NCBI GenBank assembly: GCA_964484185.1
Contig: CAZAEQ010000028.1
Coordinates: 1 to 59,765 of the forward strand
DNA length: 59,765 bases
Reading direction: 5' to 3'
Origin: F1-120-MAGs238 sp964484185
GTDB lineage: Bacteria > Planctomycetota > Phycisphaerae > Phycisphaerales > UBA1924
This document shows, piece after piece, positions 1-7,068 of this stretch (the first letter of the stretch is position 1; each line of letters opens with the position of its first letter). The notes beneath the pieces were generated by a model. That model was given only the letters and a program-made list of their open reading frames with translations. It was not told where the DNA came from and searched no databases. The translations under genes were made by a program, and so were the position numbers.

Positions 1-338
1 AGGGATTCGCGGGCGGCGGAGAGGAGGGGAGTGGGAGTTGAAACAGAATCTGAAGGCGATCTGAGATTTGAGATTTCAGAGTTGAGAGGAGAGTCTGAAG
101 AAGAAGCAATCCCAGATTTGAGATTTGAGATATCAGAGGAGGAAGAGTCGGATAGGCCTGATAGGACTGATGGGACCAATAGGCCCAATGACGGAGACGC
201 GGGGTCGTGAGTTGCGGGTGCTGCGGCAGTGCCAGCGGCTTGGGTGAGCTGGGCTGGGGTGCAAGATGCGGCGACTTGGTTGTCAGCGGCGTTCTTGATG
301 GCGGCTTGGGCGAGGCGGCGTTTGGATGACTTGGACAT
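1..338 (-). CDS. Unknown protein, 3' end cut by the left window edge
   Basis: This reading frame is open from an ATG at 338 to the window edge, at least 112 codons. An AGGAG ribosome binding site lies 7 bases upstream of the ATG, so the start is well supported. The product begins MSKSSKRRLAQAAIKNAAD, a basic and probably helical stretch, then turns Ala/Thr-rich and finally Ser/Pro/Leu-rich. The Ser-rich part is encoded by short DNA repeats: a GATTTGAGATTTGAGAT type repeat (about 63-80 and 115-139) and four 9-base units resembling GATAGGCCT (151-186), which give a three-residue periodicity (GLL-VPS-VLS-GLS). I do not recognise the family. The N-terminus could bind nucleic acid, but that is only a guess from its charge. 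The upstream gap is rich in palindromes. Confidence 0.6.
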   Translation of the reverse strand, partial: MSKSSKRRLAQAAIKNAADNQVAASCTPAQLTQAAGTAAAPATHDPASPSLGLLVPSVLSGLSDSSSSDISNLKSGIASSSDSPLNSEISNLRSPSDSVSTPTPLLSAARES

Positions 339-406
339 GGTGAGGCTCCTGAGTTGGGGAAGGCCGGTGCAACGAACACCGTCGTCCCCTACAGAGGGAG
401 GGCCGC

Positions 407-437
407 GACAAAACGGGAGGCGCTTTTTGTCCGGTAC
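407..437. repeat. Inverted repeat 1 (GACAAAA...TTTTGTC)
   Basis: The arms GACAAAA (407-413) and TTTTGTC (425-431) flank an 11-base spacer. The right arm continues into TTTTGTCCGGTAC (425-437), whose exact reverse complement is the left arm of the second inverted repeat at 647-659. It may be an operator for the divergently placed left-edge gene. Confidence 0.6.
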
Positions 438-646
438 GAGGGGGTCAAAAGACGTAAGTCCTTGTCAGATAAGGGCGAAAATTATTTTCAACCTCACGAA
501 AAATCCTCGTGTTAGGGGGCGCGCATCGCGGGCGCAAAGCTTCCGGTACACCCAGTGTTTTCCCCAGTTTTGGGCTGGAAAAACATTACACATTTAGAAG
601 GTAATGTTGTGTGTTTGGAGGCGGTTATCGGGCATGATGCGGGTTG

Positions 647-682
647 GTACCGGACAAAATGGGGGCGCGTTTTGTCCGATAC
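647..682. repeat. Inverted repeat 2 (GTACCGGACAAAA...)
   Basis: The arms GTACCGGACAAAA (647-659) and TTTTGTCCGATAC (670-682) pair at 12 of 13 positions around a 10-base spacer. The spacer resembles that of the first copy (GGGGGCGC against GGAGGCGC). Two copies of such a long symmetric element in one gap suggest a protein-binding site rather than a chance hairpin. Confidence 0.65.
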
Positions 683-804
683 GTCCTGGGCGGAGCGCTG
701 AGTGCTGCGCCATGAGGCCTTATGAGAGGAAGAAATGCAGTGCACGTGGAAGAGACTTCGTTGGTTTGAACTTGGCGACCTCCAACCTGGAAGCGCTTGA
801 TTTC

Positions 805-824
805 AGTAGCTTCGCTACTTTTTT
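805..824 (+). terminator. Possible intrinsic terminator without an assigned gene
   Basis: The stem AGTAGC-TTC-GCTACT is followed by a run of six T on the plus strand. No convincing plus-strand gene ends before it, so it may terminate an undetected small transcript or be a repeat remnant. Confidence 0.3.
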
Positions 825-942
825 CTGACGCAGGGGAGTATCACACCGGCGAAAAGTACAGAGTGCGGAGAAATCGGAATTGGTAGTAGATGGGTCGTGA
901 GAAGGCGAGCATGAAGAATCGTAAAGGTGCCGATCATGAGGG

Positions 943-1647
943 CTATGAGCCGGCGGCATCTTTGCGGAGTTTCAGCGTGAGCAGCAATGGCCAGTTGCGA
1001 TGCTTCTCAGCACGCGGGCAGATGGCGATGAGGTCTTCGTCGACTGAGTGTTCGCTCATGTGAGAGATGGTGAGGCCAGCGCGGGTTGCGCCCATGACGT
1101 AATCGCTGATCTGATTTGGGACGGATTGGGGCATGATGCGCGTGCCGCTGGCTGGGTCGGTGAAGCGGGCTTGGACGCCGTTGAGCATGATCGCTGGGTG
1201 CATGATGGTGACGAGGATGAAGTTGTCGGGACCGGTCTTGCAGATGCGGCCGAGCTGGCGGAAGAGGTGGGTGACATCGGCGATGTGATCGAAGACCAGG
1301 GCACAGATGACGCGGTCGAAGGCGCTCGATGGAAGTGGGAGGGGTTGACTCAAGTCGTGCTGGATCCAGGTGATGGCGCTCGCACCGGGTTTCTGTTTTG
1401 CTGCGTCGAGCATGCCTTGGGAGAAATCTACTGCAGTGACCTGGGCACCGAGGCTTGAGAGTCGGAGCGCGTGGCGGCCAGTGCCGCAGCCGATGTCAGC
1501 GATTGTGAGATTGGCAACTTCGCCCAGGAGAGGGAAGGCGATGCGTTCTTCGAGGACGATGAGGGGGTTGGATTCGGAGTCGTAGATGGAGGACCAGCGG
1601 TCGTAGCCGTCGCGGGTGGGGAGGTGTTGGATTGGGGGAGTGGACAT
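943..1647 (-). CDS. Class I SAM-dependent methyltransferase
   Basis: The 234-residue product carries the SAM-binding motif I DIGCGTGRHA at residues 51-60, followed by the acidic VDFSQGML segment after strand 2, and ends in a basic KLRKDAAGS tail. This fits the methyltransferase-11/25 superfamily; the substrate cannot be read from sequence. The start is the ATG before STPPIQHL. A longer frame exists upstream, but its extra residues look non-native, and no good ribosome binding site precedes either choice. The reading SGYDRWSSIYD near residue 14 is typical of UbiE/BioC-like enzymes, in which a Tyr/Asp segment precedes the Rossmann fold. It is a single gene in its own orientation, facing the terminator of the RRM gene. 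Confidence 0.8.
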   Translation of the reverse strand: MSTPPIQHLPTRDGYDRWSSIYDSESNPLIVLEERIAFPLLGEVANLTIADIGCGTGRHALRLSSLGAQVTAVDFSQGMLDAAKQKPGASAITWIQHDLSQPLPLPSSAFDRVICALVFDHIADVTHLFRQLGRICKTGPDNFILVTIMHPAIMLNGVQARFTDPASGTRIMPQSVPNQISDYVMGATRAGLTISHMSEHSVDEDLIAICPRAEKHRNWPLLLTLKLRKDAAGS

Positions 1648-1731
1648 GAGGGGATGGTAATATGAGAGGTGAAGAGACGAGAAGGAATCAAAAGCGCAAG
1701 ACCATCGGCAGGAAACCAAAGGCACGAAATC

Positions 1732-1789
1732 CACCGGCTGGTAAGCCGGTGCTACTAAAAACAAAACCGGGACCTTTCGGTCCCGGTTT
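1732..1789 (-). terminator. Intrinsic terminator of the RRM gene, with a second hairpin
   Basis: On the minus strand an 11-base-pair stem (1764-1774 with 1779-1789, GAAA loop) is followed by TTGTTTTTAG. A second stem, CACCGGCT/AGCCGGTG (1732-1751), lies just beyond it. The position, about 25 bases after the RRM stop codon, fits its terminator. Confidence 0.8.
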
Positions 1790-1814
1790 GAATAAATTTC
1801 AACAGAGTTGTGGA

Positions 1815-2189
1815 TTACCAGCTGCCGCGGCCACCGCCGCCGCCGCCGCCACCACCGCCGCCGTAACCACCACGACCGCCGCCGCCGCCTGAGCGACCGC
1901 CGCCGCCGCCACCGAATCCGCCACGACCGCCGCCGCCGCCACCGGCTTCACGGGGCTTGGCTTCATTGACGGTCAGATCGCGACCGCCGATGTTCTTGCC
2001 ATTGAGACCAGCGATTGCAGCACGAGCGTGCTCATCGTTGCCGAACTCGACGAAACCGAAGCCGCGGGGGCGGCCTGTTTCGCGGTCCATAACGAGTGAC
2101 GCGGAGGTCACGTCGCCGAACTGCGAGAACATTTCGCGCAATTCTGATTCGGATGTGCTGAACGAGAGATTACCAACATAGAGCTTCAT
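1815..2189 (-). CDS. Glycine-rich RNA-recognition-motif protein
   Basis: The 124-residue protein has one RRM covering residues 1-80, with RNP2 LYVGNL at residues 3-8 and RNP1 RGFGFVEF at 42-49. The tail from about residue 85 is almost pure Gly with interspersed Arg, Phe and Tyr (RGG/GGY type). This is the layout of bacterial and chloroplast glycine-rich RNA-binding proteins, which act as single-strand RNA binders or RNA chaperones, often in the cold. The aromatic residues of RNP1 that stack on RNA bases are present. The upstream AAGG is a plausible ribosome binding site. About 210 bases separate it from the divergent neighbour, leaving room for a regulatory leader, though no specific cold-shock element was identified. 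Confidence 0.92.
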   Translation of the reverse strand: MKLYVGNLSFSTSESELREMFSQFGDVTSASLVMDRETGRPRGFGFVEFGNDEHARAAIAGLNGKNIGGRDLTVNEAKPREAGGGGGGRGGFGGGGGGRSGGGGGRGGYGGGGGGGGGGGRGSW

Positions 2190-2405
2190 AAACTTCTACC
2201 TTGCCCTTGACTTGAACTGAACATAACGGCCGGTGCTGTAACTCGGGCGGGTGACAACGACGGGAGACCTGAGAGACAAGACCGACTCGGCCAAGCCAGA
2301 ACAGAGATCTGCCGGAGATGATAGGCGGACGGGGCAGGTGAGGGGGGTGGGTCAAGGGATTCGTAGAAATGAGGGGTTTTTCCGGGCCTCAGGGCGATCA
2401 AATGT

Positions 2406-2433
2406 TTGACAGTACAAACTTTAAAGTTATACT
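2406..2433 (+). promoter_or_regulatory. Sigma-70-type promoter, leaderless start predicted
   Basis: A perfect TTGACA (2406-2411), a 16-base spacer and TATACT (2428-2433) are present. Only 8 bases separate the -10 box from the ATG at 2442, so transcription should start at or within a couple of bases of the start codon. Confidence 0.8.
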
Positions 2434-2441
2434 GCTCAACT

Positions 2442-3341
2442 ATGAGAAACGGGACTCTTCGAAGTTTGGCGGCGATGGTGTGCGGGCTTTTGGTGCTGGA
2501 AGGACTAGCGCAAAAATTGCCTCAAAAGGTCGATCCTGAGGCTTTAGAGGGGGCGGAGGCGAAATCTGAGTACTGGCTGTTGAAGCGGACACCGAGCAGC
2601 AAGTTGCGAGATTTGAGTACGGATCGACCGGACACAACTGAAAGTCCGTACACAGTTGATGCCGGACACTTCCAACTTGAGATGTCGCTTGTGGACTACA
2701 CGTTTGACCGGCGGAACGAGGAAAAGGTGACGCGGCGGTCGGTTTCGGTGGCCCCGATGCTGCTCAAAATGGGGATCCTGAACGACTTTGATTTGCAGAT
2801 TGGAATCGATCCACATACACACGAGCGCGAAAAAGATCGGACGACGCATGAGCGAACGACGCTTTCGGGGTTTGGCGATATCACCGTGCGGACGAAGTTC
2901 AACCTGTGGGGCAACGATGATGGCGACACTGCACTTGCGCTGATGCCATTTGTAAAGATTCCAACTGCCCGCGGCGAACTTGGTAATGGAAAGGTTGAAG
3001 GCGGGCTGATTGTGCCGGTGGGTTTTGACCTGGGGAACGACATCGGCGCTGCGGTCATGACGGAGTTTGATGTTGTGCGTGATGGAGACAACCAGCGTTA
3101 CACGATCGACTGGGTGCACACGGCGACGGTGAGTGTGCCGCTGGTTGAGGATTTAAGCGGGTTTGTTGAGTACGCGGGGTTTGCGAATTTGAATCACGCG
3201 GAGAAGTACCGGGCGTACTTTGATTGCGGGCTGACGTATGGCCTGAACCCCAATACTCAATTAGACTGCGGAGTGCGTGTTGGTTTGACGAAGGTCTCGG
3301 ATGATCTAGGTTTGTTCGCCGGTATTTCGTGGCGGTATTAA
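2442..3341 (+). CDS. Outer-membrane beta-barrel-type protein (transporter/MetA-like)
   Basis: The 299-residue product starts with a signal peptide (MRNGTLRSLAAMVCGLLVLEGLAQ). The mature part contains LSTDRPDTTESPYTVDAGHFQLE near residue 62, the hallmark of a family annotated as 'transporter' or phenol-degradation MetA-like outer-membrane proteins. It continues as alternating amphipathic strands and ends in WRY, an aromatic C-terminus as in outer-membrane barrels. The start at the second in-frame ATG was chosen because a near-consensus promoter ends 8 bases before it, which would leave the upstream ATG untranscribed. No ribosome binding site is seen. Substrate and real transport activity are unknown. 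It stands alone, ahead of the sugar dehydrogenase-like gene, which has its own promoter. Confidence 0.75.
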   Translation: MRNGTLRSLAAMVCGLLVLEGLAQKLPQKVDPEALEGAEAKSEYWLLKRTPSSKLRDLSTDRPDTTESPYTVDAGHFQLEMSLVDYTFDRRNEEKVTRRSVSVAPMLLKMGILNDFDLQIGIDPHTHEREKDRTTHERTTLSGFGDITVRTKFNLWGNDDGDTALALMPFVKIPTARGELGNGKVEGGLIVPVGFDLGNDIGAAVMTEFDVVRDGDNQRYTIDWVHTATVSVPLVEDLSGFVEYAGFANLNHAEKYRAYFDCGLTYGLNPNTQLDCGVRVGLTKVSDDLGLFAGISWRY

Positions 3342-3383
3342 CTTGTTCACGCGAAATTATGGGCGGGAGCATGGATTGAATGC

Positions 3384-3413
3384 TTGACTGATGGCCCCGA
3401 CTTCTGAGATACT
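3384..3413 (+). promoter_or_regulatory. Promoter of the sugar dehydrogenase-like gene
   Basis: TTGACT (3384-3389), an 18-base spacer and GATACT (3408-3413) are seen. The predicted leader is about 20 bases and contains a GGAGAAGGAA ribosome binding site before the ATG at 3441. Confidence 0.65.
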
Positions 3414-3440
3414 GCCGATCTCGGGAGAAGGAACTTTTCA

Positions 3441-5135
3441 ATGCGTGTGCTTGCGTGTATGTTGTCAGCGCTGGCGGCTGCGGCGACTTTTGGAGCGACG
3501 CCGCTGACTACGACGCGTGTTGCTTCAGGATTGACGCAGCCCTTGTACATGACGGGCGCTCCCGGTGATCCGGCGGGGCGGTTGTTTGTCGTGCAGCGCG
3601 GCGGCCTGATTCGAATTGTTGAGCCCAATGGGACGATTCGCGCGACGCCGTTTCTCAATGTGACTTCGCTCGTGAGTACATCGTGGCTCGAGTATGGGCT
3701 CCTGGGGTTGGTGTTTGATCCCAACTATGCGACCAATGGATATTTTTATGTGAATTACACGCCGCCGAACGGGACGATTGCGGATACGCAGATTGTCCGC
3801 TATCGGCGGTCGGCGGGGGATGTGAATGTCGCGGATGTATCGACGGCGACGACGATATTGAGATTCAACTTTGGAACGCGGCGGGAGCACCGGGCGGGGT
3901 GGATGGGGTTTGGGCCTGATGGGTATATGTATGTCTCGACGGGCGATGGGGGCGAGAGCGATCCGGACAACGCCGCGCAGAATCTCACGCTGCTGCGAGG
4001 AAAAATTCTGCGGCTGGATGTGAATGGGCCGGATGGGCTACCTGGTACTGGTGATGAAGATGGATTTCCGGCGGATGCAAACAAGAACTATCGGATACCG
4101 GCCACGAATCCGTATGCGGGGTCGGTGACCAATGCGCAGGAGATCTGGGCCTCGGGATTGCGCAATCCGTGGCGATGCTCGTTTGATCGGATGACTGGGG
4201 ATTTCTGGATTGGCGATGTGGGCCAGAGCGCTCGCGAGGAAATTAATTTTCAAGCAGCAGGTGCGGCTAATGCAGCGGGTCGCAATTATGGCTGGCGGTG
4301 CACAGAAGGGACATTCTGCACAGGACTGTCAGGGTGTACGTGCAATGGAACGACCTTGACTGCGCCGCTCACGGAGTATGTGCGTTCGGTGGGAGTGTCG
4401 GTGACGTGTGGATATGTGTATCGCGGGTGTGCGATACCTGATTATCGCGGGACGTTTTTCTATGCTGATTATCAATTGAGCAAGATGTTCTCGCTTCGAA
4501 ACGTGAATGGAGTCGCGACGAATCTGGTTGATCGGACTGCGGAGCTTGCGCCGACTGGATTTACGCTGCAGACGATTGCTTCGCTGGGCGAGGATACTGC
4601 GGGCGAGATATACGTGTGCGATTACAACGGTGGGGAAATTTTCAAGATTGTGCCGCGGACTGTGGCGGAATCGGGCATAACGATTACGCTGCAGCCGAGC
4701 CCCATCGCGACGTGTTATGACGGGCAGGCAGTGTTTACGGCGGCGGCGACGAGCCCGGATAGTGATACGGGGACGTTGAGCTATCGGTGGTATCGCGGCG
4801 ATGTGACGGCGATGGTGGATGGGCCAACTGGGTTTGGGTCGGTTGTGAGCGGGGCGATGACGAACCAGTTGACGATCACTGGAGTTCATAGTGGAGACGT
4901 TGGACTGTATCGATGCCGCGTGTCAACGCCGTGTCGGGTCGTTGAGTCGAATGGTGCGCTGCTGTCGATGTGCGGGGCCGATTTCAACTGTGATGAGACT
5001 GCGGACTTCTTTGATTACCTGGATTTCGTCGAGGAGTTTTCGAGTTTGACGATGACCGCGGATTTCAATGGTGATGGGATCGTGGACTTTTTTGATTATC
5101 TGGATTTTGTGGATGCGTTCAGTGATGGCTGCTGA
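3441..5135 (+). CDS. Secreted glucose/sorbosone dehydrogenase-like protein with Ig-like and Gly-Cys EF-hand module
   Basis: The 564-residue protein has a signal peptide (residues 1-19), then a six-bladed propeller of the soluble quinoprotein glucose/sorbosone dehydrogenase family. Family segments seen are GLLGLVFDPNY, an EHRAGWMGFGPDG segment (His in the place of the catalytic base of soluble PQQ glucose dehydrogenase), STGDGGESD and GLRNPWRCSFD. An Ig-like stretch follows (about 415-505, with RWYRG and GLYRCRVS). The last 54 residues (511-564) are two EF-hand repeats bracketed by Cys511 and the terminal Cys564. The propeller probably oxidises sugars or uses PQQ, but PQQ binding is inferred. 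The tail is likely a surface-attachment or sorting module, since two other exported proteins here share it. Confidence 0.85.
   Translation: MRVLACMLSALAAAATFGATPLTTTRVASGLTQPLYMTGAPGDPAGRLFVVQRGGLIRIVEPNGTIRATPFLNVTSLVSTSWLEYGLLGLVFDPNYATNGYFYVNYTPPNGTIADTQIVRYRRSAGDVNVADVSTATTILRFNFGTRREHRAGWMGFGPDGYMYVSTGDGGESDPDNAAQNLTLLRGKILRLDVNGPDGLPGTGDEDGFPADANKNYRIPATNPYAGSVTNAQEIWASGLRNPWRCSFDRMTGDFWIGDVGQSAREEINFQAAGAANAAGRNYGWRCTEGTFCTGLSGCTCNGTTLTAPLTEYVRSVGVSVTCGYVYRGCAIPDYRGTFFYADYQLSKMFSLRNVNGVATNLVDRTAELAPTGFTLQTIASLGEDTAGEIYVCDYNGGEIFKIVPRTVAESGITITLQPSPIATCYDGQAVFTAAATSPDSDTGTLSYRWYRGDVTAMVDGPTGFGSVVSGAMTNQLTITGVHSGDVGLYRCRVSTPCRVVESNGALLSMCGADFNCDETADFFDYLDFVEEFSSLTMTADFNGDGIVDFFDYLDFVDAFSDGC
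4971..5132 (+). other. Gly-Cys EF-hand (dockerin-like) module, copy 1
   Basis: This is a 54-codon module with Cys at position 1 and Cys at position 54, and two copies of ADFNxDxxxxDFFDYLDFV. The first repeat has an extra Cys (ADFNCDET). The stop codon follows directly. Confidence 0.85.
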
Positions 5136-5146
5136 AGCGGAATTGT

Positions 5147-5635
5147 TCAAGTCTGCGGCAGGAATCGTTTCCACTCTTCGCCTTCGAGCGCCGCTTTAAG
5201 GTTGAACTGGTGCTGAGTCAGTAGTCGTTGCAAGTGGGGGACCACGAGTGCGCGTTCTGCGATGAGCCCGAAGACGGACCAGCCGACGACGATGTAGAGG
5301 TGGTCTTCGACGAGCGTAATTGATGGATTGTCGGGGTTCGTTGAAAATCGATGTTCGTGTCGAAAGGTGCGAAAGGGGCCTTTGTCCTGTTCATCCATAA
5401 AGCTTCGGGGCCGATTGAACTTGGTGATTTTAGCCCGCAGGCGGCGAACGAGCCCGAGGTGAGCAGCTTCAAACTCGACGAACTCGCCCAGTTCGATCAA
5501 TCCGGAAGGCCGACCGCTTACGATTTTCTCGCCGGTTGCTTTCATAGACCAGGTGTGGAAGTCCATGGAGCGGGCGAGGTCGAAACAGCGCTCGATGGGA
5601 GCCTGAATTGTAATTGATAGTTGCAGTTCTTTCAC
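5147..5635 (-). CDS. SRPBCC (START-like) domain protein
   Basis: The 162-residue product begins VKELQLSITIQAPIERCFDLARSMDFHTW, the usual first strand of the SRPBCC/polyketide-cyclase fold, which forms a hydrophobic ligand cavity. Later segments, such as GEFVEFEAAHLGLVRRLRAKI and ITLVEDHLYIV, match the strands of the helix-grip sheet. The frame has no ATG at its start, so the GTG at 5635 was chosen, because the SRPBCC fold begins directly after it. Upstream codons in the frame are Arg/His-rich and look non-coding. The ligand is unknown; some family members are stress proteins or ribosome-associated toxins. It converges with the preceding gene and is divergent from the glycosyltransferase. Confidence 0.75.
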   Translation of the reverse strand: MKELQLSITIQAPIERCFDLARSMDFHTWSMKATGEKIVSGRPSGLIELGEFVEFEAAHLGLVRRLRAKITKFNRPRSFMDEQDKGPFRTFRHEHRFSTNPDNPSITLVEDHLYIVVGWSVFGLIAERALVVPHLQRLLTQHQFNLKAALEGEEWKRFLPQT

Positions 5636-5680
5636 GCAATGGATGCTATCAGGGCGAGCGGTGTGTGGCAGGGACTGCGT

Positions 5681-5689
5681 TGATAGACT
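5681..5689 (+). promoter_or_regulatory. Extended -10 element, leaderless GTG start predicted
   Basis: TGATAGACT forms an extended -10 box that ends 6 bases before the GTG start at 5696. No clear -35 box is present. Confidence 0.45.
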
Positions 5690-5695
5690 TACGGA

Positions 5696-7006
5696 GTGAA
5701 AGATGTTGTTGTCATCCCGCTTCGTGTGCAAGAGAGTGTCGTGCAGACGTTGAAAAGCGTCGCGGCGGCGATGTGGGTTGTGCCTCAAGATTTTCAGATG
5801 CCAGAGACTGTGAAGGCGAAGGTCATTCGGTATTCCACGGCGACGGATGTTCGATTCCAGATTCCGGAACTGGCGGCGGCGTATCGGGTTGCGGCGGAGC
5901 TTGAAAAGCTTGCGCCGGCGACAGTGCATGCGCCGCGCGCGGGCGGAATTGTCTATCTTGCGAGTAAGAAGTTGAGTGCGACGACGTTTGAGTTGTATGG
6001 CGAAGCAACAACGTTTGAAGAGGCGTGGATCGACCGGGCGAGAGCGATCTACCTGCACATGGAATCAAACGCGATTTCCGAATGGCCGCGAGCACAATCT
6101 CGCAAGGATTTCTCAGTCACGGCCGTGATTCCGGTGTTCAACCTGCATCAATATCTAGAGCGAACGCTCGCCTCGCTGGAGGCGCAGACGCGAGAAATTG
6201 ATGAGATTCTGATTGTCGATGATGGTTCAGACAATGCACAGACTGTTCAGGCACTGAAAAAACTGGAAGGGTCAGAACGGGCCAAGATTGTCTGGAAGCC
6301 GCATACGGGCTTGTCTGCGACGAGGAATCACGGGATCAAGCTTGCCAGGTCGAGTCATATTCTGACGCTCGATGCCGATGATTGCATTCGTCCGACATTT
6401 GTAGAACGGGCGCTTGATCGACTAAGCGGCGATGAGTCAGCGGTGCTGGCCACGAGCATGGTGTCATGTTTTTCTGAGGATGTCGACGAGGCAACCGGCG
6501 GGTGGTGTCCATTGGGGTTCGATCGTGATCTGCTGACGGTGTACAACTTTGCGAGCTGTGCGACCGCGATCATGCCGCGGAATGTGCTTCTTGAAGTGGG
6601 TGGATATGACGAGTCATTCCAGGCGTATGAAGACTGGGAGCTGTATTGTCGGCTGGCGAAGCGCGGCAATGCAGCGGTGATTCCAGAGTTTCTGATTGAC
6701 GTCCGGATTCGGCCGGATTCGATGATGAGAACGCTGCCGCGGATTGTGCATGAAACGCTGCGGGCGAGGATTATCGAGAAGCATGGCGGACTTGCGGTGA
6801 ATCCATCGTTTGCGATGAGGCTTTTGCAGAGTGAGTACGTAGAGTTTTATCGGGGAATGGTTGCGGACCCGAATGTCGCGGCGAAGGAACTGATTCAATC
6901 GCAATTGCGGTATCGATTGGCTGACAAAGTGAATGATTCGTTGAAGAAGCTTGGCGTGCAAGGGGCGATAAAGATGGCTGGCGAGGAATGGTCGAAGCGA
7001 AGTTGA
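5696..7006 (+). CDS. Family 2 glycosyltransferase with an extra N-terminal domain
   Basis: The 436-residue protein has a GT-A fold domain from about residue 140: VTAVIPVFNLHQYLERTLASL, EILIVDDGSD, GLSATRNHGI and the DxD-type LTLDADDCI, followed by a C-terminal YEDWELYCRLAKRG segment. These are the nucleotide-sugar- and metal-binding elements of GT2. The first 140 residues are unassigned; they contain a Val-rich start and a segment resembling an acceptor-binding or regulatory domain. No membrane helix is seen, so it is probably cytoplasmic and could act in cell-surface glycan or protein glycosylation. The start is a GTG with an extended -10 box just ahead of it. Sugar donor and acceptor cannot be told. 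Confidence 0.85.
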   Translation: MKDVVVIPLRVQESVVQTLKSVAAAMWVVPQDFQMPETVKAKVIRYSTATDVRFQIPELAAAYRVAAELEKLAPATVHAPRAGGIVYLASKKLSATTFELYGEATTFEEAWIDRARAIYLHMESNAISEWPRAQSRKDFSVTAVIPVFNLHQYLERTLASLEAQTREIDEILIVDDGSDNAQTVQALKKLEGSERAKIVWKPHTGLSATRNHGIKLARSSHILTLDADDCIRPTFVERALDRLSGDESAVLATSMVSCFSEDVDEATGGWCPLGFDRDLLTVYNFASCATAIMPRNVLLEVGGYDESFQAYEDWELYCRLAKRGNAAVIPEFLIDVRIRPDSMMRTLPRIVHETLRARIIEKHGGLAVNPSFAMRLLQSEYVEFYRGMVADPNVAAKELIQSQLRYRLADKVNDSLKKLGVQGAIKMAGEEWSKRS

Positions 7007-7068
7007 GTATTAACTGTATATTCACGGCGTGAGCGCGCGGTGATGGTCTGGCTAGCAAAGAATAACTC

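Larger units (their letters stand above)
339..942. other. 600-base intergenic region rich in inverted repeats
   Basis: No convincing gene is seen here. The region lies upstream of the minus-strand gene starting at 338 and downstream of the methyltransferase gene. It holds two related hairpins with TTTTGTC arms (407-431 and 647-682), the octamer TCCGGTAC or its complement at 430, 542 and 647, a near copy TCCGATAC at 675, a 13-base palindrome GAAAATTATTTTC (477-489), a hairpin with arms AACATTAC/GTAATGTT (582-608) and a terminator-like stem (805-824). Short frames in the region have poor composition and no ribosome binding site. Confidence 0.55.

Noticed and set aside
604..828. Short plus-strand frame ending in the terminator-like stem
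   Set aside because: Cys/Arg-rich composition, no ribosome binding site, and it runs through the stem itself. Listed as a possible terminator only.
1662..1892. Plus-strand Ala/Thr-rich frame
   Set aside because: It is the complement of the glycine codon run of the RRM gene.
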